Shown here in pieces: positions 1 through 5,646 of a stretch of 7,100 nt of DNA. The position numbers were made by a program, and so were the translations under genes. The notes under the pieces were generated by a model. It worked only from the letters and a program-made list of their open reading frames with translations, did not search any database and was not told the DNA's origin. The stretch is from an uncultured Polyangiaceae bacterium. GTDB lineage: Bacteria > Myxococcota_A > Polyangia > Polyangiales > Houyiibacteriaceae. Positions within the stretch are counted from its first letter, which is position 1; each line of letters starts with the position of its first letter. Location of the stretch: assembly GCA_947258625.1 (NCBI GenBank), contig CAMYJN010000114.1, positions 1-7,100 of the forward strand, written 5' to 3'.

Positions 1-126
1 CAAGACGCAGTGTGCGCCAACGACCGAGCCGGCCGACACGTGTGCGAAATGCCAGACTCGCGTACCTTTGCCGAGTTGCGCGCCGTCGTCGACGATCGCC
101 GTTGCATGAACGAACGGAGCGCTCAT
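1..126 (-). CDS. wbpD: WbpD/WlbB-like UDP-sugar N-acetyltransferase, N-terminal part only
   Basis: Reading from ATG at 126-124 towards the window start gives 42 residues with no stop, so the gene continues beyond base 1. The visible part has the family's N-terminal signature: an 'AIVDDGAQLG' segment, then 'TRVWHFAHV' and 'GSVVGAHC', i.e. hexapeptide repeats of the left-handed beta-helix acyltransferases. In WbpD/WlbB enzymes this fold acetylates the 3-amino group of UDP-2-acetamido-3-amino-glucuronate for O-antigen or capsule sugars. Residues further along that would separate it from other sugar acetyltransferases lie outside the window. The start codon overlaps the stop of the preceding dehydrogenase remnant (TGATG at 128-124), so translation is probably coupled to it. 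The partner also fits: Gfo/Idh dehydrogenases of the WbpB/WlbA type commonly precede this gene. Family call is firm; the exact substrate is inference. Confidence 0.82.
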   Translation of the reverse strand, partial: MSAPFVHATAIVDDGAQLGKGTRVWHFAHVSAGSVVGAHCVL

Positions 127-428
127 CAGCGTCCACCTGGGGGCTCTATGCGCGCGCCTCCCTGGGCTAGAGACGCTGAGCCACCCTCGAGCGCTCGAAC
201 GACGTGAAGACCCGAGACGCCGCGCTCCGACTGGAGGTAGGACGAACCGGTGGCGCTGACGGCTTTGGGGGAAGGCGCGTGCGTGGCCACAACGATGGCG
301 GCCACCGCTGGGTCCTCCAGGATGACCCGAAGCTCGGCGTCGGGAATGGCCGCGTAGTTGCGAACGTGGTTCTCGCCCCAACCGCCTGCCCCCACGACGG
401 CGACCCCTGCTGCTTCTGATCGACTCAC
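126..428 (-). pseudogene. Internally deleted Gfo/Idh/MocA (WbpB/WlbA-type) sugar dehydrogenase remnant
   Basis: A GTG-started frame of 100 residues, against roughly 310-350 for the family. Residues 9-36 are the N-terminal Rossmann segment with GAGGWG (13-18) and 'NHVRNYAAIPDAELRVI'. Residues 37-53 ('LEDPAVAAIVVATHAPS') match the beta-strand block that normally lies about 35 residues further on. Residues 54-66 ('PKAVSATGSSYLQ') resemble a segment from the C-terminal alpha/beta domain. Residues 71-91 ('GLHVVRALEGGSASLAQGG') resemble the C-terminal helix. The blocks are in native order, but the EKP catalytic-motif region and most of the substrate domain are missing. The reading frame survives all three junctions (near 320, 270 and 230) and ends in a TGA overlapping the acetyltransferase ATG. 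The full-length family oxidises UDP-GlcNAcA at C3; this remnant cannot be expected to. It could instead be a short expressed peptide kept for translational coupling. Domain matches are from memory of the family. Confidence 0.75.
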
Positions 429-445
429 GCGACCCCCCGCTTCAT
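425..445 (-). other. Possible six-codon leader ORF or frameshifted true start of the dehydrogenase remnant
   Basis: ATG at 445-443 opens six codons (MKRGVA) and ends in a TGA that shares four bases (GTGA, 428-425) with the GTG start of the dehydrogenase remnant. The ATG lies six bases after a -10-like hexamer, the position expected for a leaderless start. The frame contains a run of six G (438-433 on this strand). One extra G would join this ATG in frame to the remnant, giving a natural-looking N-terminus MKRGGRVSRSEAAG. So it is either a coupled leader peptide or a start separated from its gene by a homopolymer indel, real or from sequencing. Confidence 0.3.
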
Positions 446-451
446 CGGGTC

Positions 452-460
452 AGCTTAGCA
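452..460 (-). promoter_or_regulatory. Extended -10 element (TGCTAAGCT) ahead of the dehydrogenase/acetyltransferase unit
   Basis: On the minus strand TGC-TAAGCT is followed by six bases (GACCCG) and ATG at 445. That places the expected transcription start on the A of the ATG. No convincing -35 is visible 17-18 bases upstream, but an extended TGn motif can compensate. It lies in the 76-base gap between this unit and the 808-residue gene on the same strand, so the two are likely separate transcription units. Motif-based; not tested. Confidence 0.4.
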
Positions 461-504
461 GGACGAGCGCTCCACTCCGAAACTTGTGCCCGAACTACGG
501 AGCG

Positions 505-2931
505 TCAGCGCAGCATCGCGCGGCATTCCGACACGTATTGCCCCTCGCCGAGCTTCACACAGTTTTGATAGGCCTGCCGTGCGCCTTGCCGATCGCCCCG
601 CATCTGCCGGGCGGCGCCAAGCGTGATCCAGGCTAGCGCATTCGATGGATCCACCGCGGTCGCGCGTTCGGCAAGCTCAGACGCCTCTCGCGTGTGGCTC
701 CTCGCCAACATCAGGCGAGCAAGCTCGGCCAGCGCAGGGCTCGAGTTGGGCTGGATCTCGATGGCGCGTCGATATGCAGCCACAGCCCTCGCGCCCCGCT
801 TGAGACGACGAGCCAGCTCGAGCTGTGCCTCGTATGTGTCAAGCGCCCCGGTTGAAGGGTAGATGGTGCTCGGTGGGTCGGCGGTCGACGGTTCCGGGAC
901 AAGAACGGGTTCTGCTACTGGCGCCGGCACTGGCGCTGTCACTGGCGCTGGCGCTGCCACTGGCGCTGGCACTGGCACTGGCACTGGCGCCGTCACTGGC
1001 GCTGAGACGGACACTGGCGCTGAGACGGACACTGGCGCTGTCGCCGCCACCGGGGCGGGTTCCCCCACCGACTTCCAATACGCCAGGGCGACCACACCGC
1101 CGCCAAGCACCAAGATCAATAGCGCCCAAGGCAACATCGATGGCCGAGAATCCGCTGAAACGACCGCCGTTGGCGGAGTTGCGCCAGGCGTGTGGAGGTT
1201 CGCCTCGGCGGCATCCTCCTCGAAGACCTGCTCGTACGTGAGCGGCGGCGGGTCGACGTCGGGAGGCTCGTGATAGTCGACGATGGCATCTCGGTGCTGG
1301 TCCACGTCCGGCAACGCCGCTTGGACGATGGGGCCGGCGCCGGGGGGCGATGAGCGCACGAACGCAGCCGGGGGCGGATCGGAGTCGATCGCGACGATCG
1401 CCTCTTCGACCTCGGGGTCCTGGCGCAGCTCTTCGAGCGAATGATCCCACCGCCCGACTTCAACGGTCTCGCGACCCGATATTTCTTCGATCGCTTTGAT
1501 CTCCGGAACACGACCGGACCAATTGAGATTCGTTCCGCCCTTGTACATCGAGCTTTCCGGCCGCGCTGCCTGGAAACCGCCAAGCGTATTTCGCCGTGAC
1601 CGAGGTGGCAGCGGTGGCGGCGCCGGCTGCCATCCCGATCCGACCTCGAACGGCGCCTCGCCCGCGGGCGCAACGGAGGTCGGCGGTTCCGACGGCGTAA
1701 TGATCTCATCCACCGAAACCGACCGGTCGCTGGAAACCGGCGAGGGAAAGGAAACGGGTGTGGACATTCGGTCGGACCGGCGCCCCGGCGCTGGCTCTAC
1801 GGCCGTTGCTGGCACCGCCTCGGTGCCCGACTCGCCTGGCAAGGGGGGCGAAGCGGGCACGGCGATCGGAGCCCGCGGCAATCCCGCAGGCCCAGGAATC
1901 GTGTGCATCGCTTCTTTGGGTGGTGGGGGCGACGAGTGAACCGATACCTCGGTCAGGACCGGAATGCTGCCTTGATCTCGCCCAACCTCCCGGACCATGC
2001 CTTCGAAGTACAGGTCCACGACCTTTCTAAGTGCTTCGACGTGGTCTCCTCCGTGTGCGAGCAGGATTTCATCGATCGTCCGCTGTCCGTCGATCAGCCG
2101 AAGCATTTCATTCTGCTCGTCGGGCATTTCCTGCAGCCCCTCGCGGAGCACTTCGGCGTCCACCTCGAGCAAAGTGTCGAATGGAGGCAAGAGCTCCGAT
2201 AAGCGGCTCCACTCATCGAGCCTTCGCATCCCTTCCATCAGAAGAGCCTGCGTCGTTCGGTGAACGGTACGCTCACTCAGACTCACGCGTCGGAACTCGA
2301 GGTCGAAAGTCCCCTCACGCCAGAGCAGATGCCGGTAGACTGCGTCCTCACCAACGAGATCTTCGACCGTGGCGTTGATGACTGCACCGGAATCGAAGGA
2401 GATCATGCCTTCCTGCCCGTCGTCGGCCACGAGCGTGAGCACGCCGGACTTGCGGCTGACGTCGATCGTTTGCAGCAGGTCGACGACGCTCATTTCGGAA
2501 AGCGAGCCGCTGAATCGGGTCCTCGAGTCGCTGCTTCGGTGCGCCAACCCTGCGCGCGCCTGACGCGCAAGCTCGATGCCGACTCTTGCGATCACCTCAC
2601 GGATGTAGATCGGCTTCGTCAGGTAGTCTTCGATTCCGAGCTCCAGGCCTCGGATCTTGCTTTCGATCGACCCGTCGCTGGATAGGAACATGAACGGGAT
2701 CTCGGCCCAATCCGCGTTCTGCCGCAGCTGCTCGACGAACTCGAAGCCATTCATGTCGTTGAACGTCGTGTCCGACAGGATCAAGTCCGGCTTGTTGGCG
2801 TGCAAGATCTCGAACGCCTTGCCAACACTGGGACAGCCGGCCACGTTGTAGCCGGCGTTCCGTAGGCTCACCTCGAGCACACGGAGACTTCGGGGATCGG
2901 CATCGACAACGAGGAGGTTCTGCTTGGTCAC
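505..2931 (-). CDS. Membrane-spanning receiver-PATAN-TPR signalling protein
   Basis: 808 residues from GTG, chosen because AAAGG (2941-2937) sits five bases before it. Residues 4-122 are a receiver domain: acidic D10 and D12, phospho-acceptor D54, S84/S85 and K106-P107 are all present. Residues about 139-315 match a PATAN/DUF4388 domain ('FSGSLSEMSVVDLLQTIDVSRKSG' region, then 'DGQRTIDEIL'), common in deltaproteobacteria and often a protein-interaction module. Residues about 320-598 are Pro/Ser-rich and probably disordered. Residues 600-619 form one hydrophobic helix, then a Pro/Val/Ala spacer (624-680) leads to two or three TPR-like repeats (about 696-795). There is no DNA-binding or enzymatic output domain. 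With the receiver necessarily cytoplasmic, the TPRs should be periplasmic. The likely role is a phosphorylation-controlled scaffold in the envelope; the partner is unknown and no obvious cognate kinase adjoins it. Domain calls are strong, role is inference. Confidence 0.9.
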   Translation of the reverse strand: MTKQNLLVVDADPRSLRVLEVSLRNAGYNVAGCPSVGKAFEILHANKPDLILSDTTFNDMNGFEFVEQLRQNADWAEIPFMFLSSDGSIESKIRGLELGIEDYLTKPIYIREVIARVGIELARQARAGLAHRSSDSRTRFSGSLSEMSVVDLLQTIDVSRKSGVLTLVADDGQEGMISFDSGAVINATVEDLVGEDAVYRHLLWREGTFDLEFRRVSLSERTVHRTTQALLMEGMRRLDEWSRLSELLPPFDTLLEVDAEVLREGLQEMPDEQNEMLRLIDGQRTIDEILLAHGGDHVEALRKVVDLYFEGMVREVGRDQGSIPVLTEVSVHSSPPPPKEAMHTIPGPAGLPRAPIAVPASPPLPGESGTEAVPATAVEPAPGRRSDRMSTPVSFPSPVSSDRSVSVDEIITPSEPPTSVAPAGEAPFEVGSGWQPAPPPLPPRSRRNTLGGFQAARPESSMYKGGTNLNWSGRVPEIKAIEEISGRETVEVGRWDHSLEELRQDPEVEEAIVAIDSDPPPAAFVRSSPPGAGPIVQAALPDVDQHRDAIVDYHEPPDVDPPPLTYEQVFEEDAAEANLHTPGATPPTAVVSADSRPSMLPWALLILVLGGGVVALAYWKSVGEPAPVAATAPVSVSAPVSVSAPVTAPVPVPVPAPVAAPAPVTAPVPAPVAEPVLVPEPSTADPPSTIYPSTGALDTYEAQLELARRLKRGARAVAAYRRAIEIQPNSSPALAELARLMLARSHTREASELAERATAVDPSNALAWITLGAARQMRGDRQGARQAYQNCVKLGEGQYVSECRAMLR
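911..1053 (-). repeat. Degenerate hexamer repeat (GCCAGT/GCCAGC-type) encoding the Pro/Val/Ala spacer
   Basis: On the coding (minus) strand the DNA is built mainly of GCCAGT and GCCAGC units with interspersed GCGCCAGTG nonamers. It encodes alternating Ala-Pro-Val, Pro-Val and Val-Ser residues, positions about 624-670 of the 808-residue protein. Six-base units change the protein by two residues at a time without a frameshift. The spacer lies directly after the membrane helix, where a Pro-rich chain would be extended, as in TonB-like spacers. The same hexamer family recurs at 6506-6589 in opposite orientation. Confidence 0.85.
1001..1036. repeat. Perfect 18-bp tandem duplication inside the spacer repeat
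   Basis: Bases 1001-1018 and 1019-1036 are identical (gctgagacggacactggc, plus strand). They encode the doubled Val-Ser-Val-Ser-Ala-Pro element of the 808-residue protein. Perfect identity within an otherwise degenerate array suggests a recent expansion. Confidence 0.9.
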
Positions 2932-2981
2932 TGCAACCTTTGTTCAGCGTGAGTGTGCGAATGGGCACAGTCGCATGTCAA
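2932..2981 (-). promoter_or_regulatory. Promoter and Shine-Dalgarno for the receiver-PATAN-TPR gene
   Basis: On the minus strand a perfect TTGACA -35 hexamer lies at 2981-2976. With an 18-base spacer the -10 would be CACACT (2957-2952), only a 3/6 match to TATAAT. AAAGG (2941-2937) precedes the GTG by five bases, so this gene, unlike most others here, has a short leader with a ribosome binding site. The element lies in the divergent intergenic region shared with the IPT/TIG lipoprotein. Confidence 0.4.
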
Positions 2982-3003
2982 GGATGCCTTCCGATGCCCA
3001 ACG

Positions 3004-3012
3004 TGATAAATT
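3004..3012 (+). promoter_or_regulatory. Extended -10 element (TGATAAATT) for the IPT/TIG lipoprotein
   Basis: TGA-TAAATT occurs in the only AT-rich patch of the intergenic region. The expected transcription start, 6-8 bases past the hexamer, is about 3019-3020. That lies between the two candidate ATGs, 3016 and 3025, and therefore favours 3025 as the translated start. No good -35 is seen. Confidence 0.35.
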
Positions 3013-3024
3013 GACATGGATTCG

Positions 3025-3405
3025 ATGAGAAGGCTCGGAGGCATCGCAGGCGTGATCATTGGCGCAGTACTCGTGCTGGCCGCCTGCGAGAAACCCCAGC
3101 CCGCGATGGACTTCCAGCGTGCGGATCCGAATTTTGGAGGCCTACAGGGTGGCAAGACGATCCGGGTCGTTGGCGAGAACCTTCGATTGGACATTGGCTA
3201 CGCCGTCTATTTCGGCCAGCTGCGCTCCCCGCAGGTGTCGATTCAGAACGACAAAGCGCTGCTTGCGGTTACTCCGCGGCAATGGACCCCTGGGACGGTG
3301 GACGTGACCATCCGCGCGGACAACGGATCGGTCTTCGTGATCCACAAAGCCTTCGAGTACATCAACCAAAGGGGCCAACTCTTGGAAAGCCCGCAAGAGC
3401 CGTAA
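3025..3405 (+). CDS. Lipoprotein with an IPT/TIG-like immunoglobulin fold domain
   Basis: 126 residues from ATG 3025. An in-frame ATG at 3016 would add three residues, but it begins only three bases after a likely -10 hexamer. The N-terminus is a lipoprotein signal: MRR, a hydrophobic core (about 7-18) and lipobox LAAC with C21 as the lipidated residue. E22 at +2 is not the Asp that causes inner-membrane retention in enterobacteria. Residues about 34-113 follow the IPT/TIG pattern: 'PNFGGLQGGKTIRVVGENL', 'VYFG', 'AVTPRQWTPGTVDVTIRADNG' and a closing 'FEYI'. Such domains are small beta-sandwiches used for adhesion or as parts of larger surface proteins; here it stands alone. No catalytic residues are evident and the specific role is unknown. 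It is divergent from the 808-residue gene and convergent with the small Cys-rich lipoprotein, with three bases between the stop codons. Confidence 0.85.
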   Translation: MRRLGGIAGVIIGAVLVLAACEKPQPAMDFQRADPNFGGLQGGKTIRVVGENLRLDIGYAVYFGQLRSPQVSIQNDKALLAVTPRQWTPGTVDVTIRADNGSVFVIHKAFEYINQRGQLLESPQEP

Positions 3406-3408
3406 CCC

Positions 3409-3588
3409 TCAGGGGCCAGCATCCACCGCCGCATCGGGTGTCGGCGTGCACACGCCCGCAAGGCAGGACAGTCCCACGTCACACTGCGCAGTCCGAGTGC
3501 ATGGTTCGTCGAGCTGTTTAGGGCGAATGTCGCTCCCGCACGCGAGCAAGACCAGGGAGAACGGCAGCCAGCAAAGTGGGCGCTTCAT
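3409..3588 (-). CDS. Very small Cys-rich lipoprotein
   Basis: 59 residues from ATG at 3588-3586. An upstream GTG at 3639 would add 17 residues but places a non-signal-like stretch before the MKR start. The signal peptide has a hydrophobic core (7-15) and lipobox LLAC with C17. The mature part contains four Cys (30, 36, 42, 47) in 'EPCTRTAQCDVGLSCLAGVC', then a Thr/Pro/Asp/Ala tail. This C-x5-C-x5-C-x4-C pattern resembles Cys-rich modules common in myxobacterial surface lipoproteins, where it is usually followed by a much longer linker and domain. Here the protein ends at once, so it is either a genuinely minimal lipoprotein or a shortened one. The four mature Cys probably form two disulfides. 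A -10-like TATCGT lies seven bases upstream. It is divergent from the histidine kinase. Function unknown. Confidence 0.68.
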   Translation of the reverse strand: MKRPLCWLPFSLVLLACGSDIRPKQLDEPCTRTAQCDVGLSCLAGVCTPTPDAAVDAGP

Positions 3589-3595
3589 CGGAGCG

Positions 3596-3601
3596 ACGAT
3601 A
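3596..3601 (-). promoter_or_regulatory. -10-like hexamer TATCGT for the small lipoprotein
   Basis: On the minus strand TATCGT (4/6 to TATAAT) is followed by seven bases and the ATG at 3588, implying a leaderless message. A weak -35 candidate, TGGTCT, lies 17 bases upstream (3624-3619). No Shine-Dalgarno can be placed. Confidence 0.35.
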
Positions 3602-3643
3602 GCGCAGGCCTCGATTCTAGACCACGCCCGCGCTCGCAAACGC

Positions 3644-3652
3644 TGCTAGGCT
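3644..3652 (+). promoter_or_regulatory. Extended -10 element (TGCTAGGCT) for the kinase/regulator operon
   Basis: TGC-TAGGCT is followed by six bases (CCGGCG) and the GTG start at 3659, so transcription should begin on the first base of the start codon. No Shine-Dalgarno is present, and no -35 is recognisable at 3624-3629. The motif is nearly the same as TGCTAAGCT at 460-452 on the other strand, with the same six-base gap to its start codon. Confidence 0.45.
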
Positions 3653-3658
3653 CCGGCG

Positions 3659-4888
3659 GTGGATATCCGGCTGCTGATTCCGGAGCTCTTCGAGAAGCTC
3701 AGCCTCATCGCAACCGCAGGCCTTCTTGGAGTGCTCGTCCCGCCGCTGCGCAACCGCCTTCTGGGCGTAGGCCAGCCACGCGATATTGCTGTCGTCGTCA
3801 TCTTTGGGCTGCTGTTTTCGCTCTGGGGCTCGACGATGGGGTTTGAGTGGCTGGGCTATCATCTCAATCTCCGCGCAATTGGGATCATGATCGCGGGCGT
3901 TCTGGGGGGGCCCCGCGCTGGCGCGGTGACCGGGCTGCTCGGAGGTGGGTTTTACGTCACCCGCGTCGCTCCGGAGGCATTCCCCTGGGCCATGGTCGCG
4001 TCGTTCCTCGACGGCTGGTTGGCCGGCCGAATGTCGGTTCGGCGGGAGCAGATGTTCGTCGGCTGGCGCGTGCTGGGCTCGGCAGCGGTCGTTCAAATCC
4101 CTGGCTTGACGGTGACAGCCGCTGGGATGGCGTTTTCCGGCGCGGATCCCATCCACGCACTGCCATCGCTCGCCGCCCAGCTTGCAGGGGTCGCCGTTGG
4201 CGTTGCCCTATTCATCAATGTTGCCCTCGTTGTGATCTCCCGTCAGGAACAAGCCGTGGCGCTGGTCGAAGCACAGGCTGCCGCGAACGCCCTGTCGCTC
4301 AACGCGTTGCGCAGCCGCCTGGAGCCACACTTCTTGTTCAATACGCTCAACACGCTTCGTGCAACCATTCGCAGGGATCCAGAGCAAGCACGAAACCTGG
4401 TGTCGGACCTCGCCGATCTGTATCGGTATCTGCTCCACCATCCGCACGACGCGTCGGTAATCAACGAGGTCGAGCATGCGTGCACTTATCTCGCGATCGA
4501 GAGAGCGCGGCTTGGCGACGAACGGCTCGCGGTTCAAACCTCGATCGACGAGAGCGTACGCGATGCGCGCATCCCGGCGCTACTCCTCCAACCAATCGTC
4601 GAAAACGCGGTCAAACACGGGATCACGCCGAAGCAGGGTCTCGGCCGAATCACCATTCGAGCATCTGACATGGGCAACCGGTTGCGCATCGAGGTCGAAG
4701 ACGAAGCGGATGGCCCTCATCGGGGACCATCGACCCAAGGCTCCGGCCTCGCCCTCCAAACGCTCCGGAAGCGGCTCGACCAGCAGTACGACGGAAAGGC
4801 CAATCTCCAGCTTTCTTCGCTGGAGCGCGGTACTCTGGTGACCGTGGAGCTGCCCAAACAGTCTGAAATCAAAGGAGAGCCGGCATGA
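3659..4888 (+). CDS. LytS/YehU-family membrane histidine kinase
   Basis: 409 residues from GTG. Residues 1-195 contain about six hydrophobic segments. The stretch 70-100 (NLRAIGIMIAGVLGGP..., then GLLGGG) is the signature of the 5TMR-LYT sensor of LytS, YehU/BtsS and YpdA kinases. Residues 196-215 form a short linker. Residues about 214-295 are the His_kinase (PF06580) region, with phospho-acceptor H224 in 'EPHFLFNTLN'. Residues 305-400 are the ATPase domain with N-box 'ENAVKHG' (N316). The G1 box, usually DNGxG, reads DEADG (348-352), and the G2 region reads GSGLAL (361-366), so two usual glycines are alanines. The protein lacks the GAF domain found in longer LytS proteins. It should autophosphorylate and pass phosphate to the LytTR regulator, whose ATG overlaps this stop by four bases (ATGA). 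Known relatives sense membrane energisation or small carboxylates; the ligand here is unknown. Confidence 0.92.
   Translation: MDIRLLIPELFEKLSLIATAGLLGVLVPPLRNRLLGVGQPRDIAVVVIFGLLFSLWGSTMGFEWLGYHLNLRAIGIMIAGVLGGPRAGAVTGLLGGGFYVTRVAPEAFPWAMVASFLDGWLAGRMSVRREQMFVGWRVLGSAAVVQIPGLTVTAAGMAFSGADPIHALPSLAAQLAGVAVGVALFINVALVVISRQEQAVALVEAQAAANALSLNALRSRLEPHFLFNTLNTLRATIRRDPEQARNLVSDLADLYRYLLHHPHDASVINEVEHACTYLAIERARLGDERLAVQTSIDESVRDARIPALLLQPIVENAVKHGITPKQGLGRITIRASDMGNRLRIEVEDEADGPHRGPSTQGSGLALQTLRKRLDQQYDGKANLQLSSLERGTLVTVELPKQSEIKGEPA
4871..4877 (+). promoter_or_regulatory. Shine-Dalgarno AAAGGAG for the response regulator
   Basis: AAAGGAG lies seven bases before ATG 4885, inside the 3' end of the kinase gene. 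It is the strongest ribosome binding site in the window and fixes the regulator start. It contrasts with the promoter-proximal genes, most of which have none. Confidence 0.85.
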
Positions 4889-5613
4889 GCATTCGCGCGA
4901 TCGTCGTCGACGACGAACCTCTCGCCCGCGACGAGCTCCGATTCATGCTCGGCCAGTGCGTAGACATCGAAGTCGTTGGAGAAGCGCGCAACGCGCCCGA
5001 GGCGCAGGGGCTCTGCGACCAAGAACGGCCCGACGTTGCGTTTCTCGACCTACGAATGCCCGGACCTGATGGCGTTGCGCTCGCCGAAACGCTCATGGCC
5101 AACCATCCCGAGCTCAAAGTAGTGATCGTCTCTGCGCACGACGAAGGCGCCTTGCGAGCATTCGAAGCGCGCGTCGCGGACTACTTGCTCAAACCGGTGC
5201 GGCTGGAGCGGCTGCGCCAAGCGGTCGAGCGCGTCCGCGGCGAACCGGGAGGAGCCGAGAGCGGTCACGAGCGATTGGAGCGAATCGCCGTGCGGCGCAA
5301 GGATGCCTACGTGGTGCTCGAGCTCGGCGATGTGATCTACTTCGAAGTCAAAGACGAGCTCGTTTGGGCGGTCACCGAAGACGACCGGTTCGCAATCGAC
5401 AAGACGCTGGCGACCCTGGAAGACGAGCTCGACCCCGACGCCTTCTTCCGGTCACACCGCGGCTTCATCGTCCGCTACGATCGAATTCGAGCGATTGAGC
5501 CGACGGGCGCGGGCACGTATCAGCTTCTTCTCGACCACCCGGATGAACCCAAGATCCCCCTCGCGCGCGAGCGCGCGAAGAAGCTCCGAGAACGCATCCC
5601 ATTTTCCGGATGA
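4885..5613 (+). CDS. LytTR-family (LytR/AlgR-type) response regulator
   Basis: 242 residues, typical length for the family. Residues 3-118 form the receiver: D9/D10 acid pocket, phospho-acceptor D55 in 'FLDLRMPGPDG', S83 and K103-P104 in 'YLLKP'. Residues about 135-240 are the LytTR DNA-binding domain, with 'DVIYFEVKDELVWAVT', 'LDPDAFFRSHRGFIVRYDRI' and the C-terminal 'IPLARERAKKLRERI', all family hallmarks. LytTR domains bind paired direct repeats upstream of target promoters, often of membrane or surface genes. It is encoded four bases into the end of the kinase gene with its own strong Shine-Dalgarno, so the two form one operon and almost certainly one phosphorelay. All key phosphorylation residues are intact. 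Targets are not shown by the sequence; the adjacent NlpE/META lipoprotein gene is the simplest guess. Confidence 0.95.
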   Translation: MSIRAIVVDDEPLARDELRFMLGQCVDIEVVGEARNAPEAQGLCDQERPDVAFLDLRMPGPDGVALAETLMANHPELKVVIVSAHDEGALRAFEARVADYLLKPVRLERLRQAVERVRGEPGGAESGHERLERIAVRRKDAYVVLELGDVIYFEVKDELVWAVTEDDRFAIDKTLATLEDELDPDAFFRSHRGFIVRYDRIRAIEPTGAGTYQLLLDHPDEPKIPLARERAKKLRERIPFSG

Positions 5614-5646
5614 GCACACGATCCGGGCCGCCATGATCGAAAATGC

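Noticed and set aside
10..419. Short plus-strand frames over the window start
   Set aside because: They are antisense to the acetyltransferase and the dehydrogenase remnant, whose minus-strand translations match known families.
839..1709. Long Arg/Ser/Ala-rich frames on the minus strand overlapping the 808-residue gene in another frame
   Set aside because: They are alternate-frame readings of the real gene and its hexamer repeat, with no recognisable fold.
2956..2975. TGCGA-N10-TCGCA dyad in the divergent region, considered as an operator
   Set aside because: Five-base arms are expected often by chance in GC-rich DNA, and no second copy is seen.
3617..4156. 179-residue open frame on the minus strand, antisense to the kinase
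   Set aside because: It is composed of Arg, Ala, Pro and His as expected from the complement of a GC-rich gene. It shows no domain pattern, and the plus-strand kinase is unmistakable.
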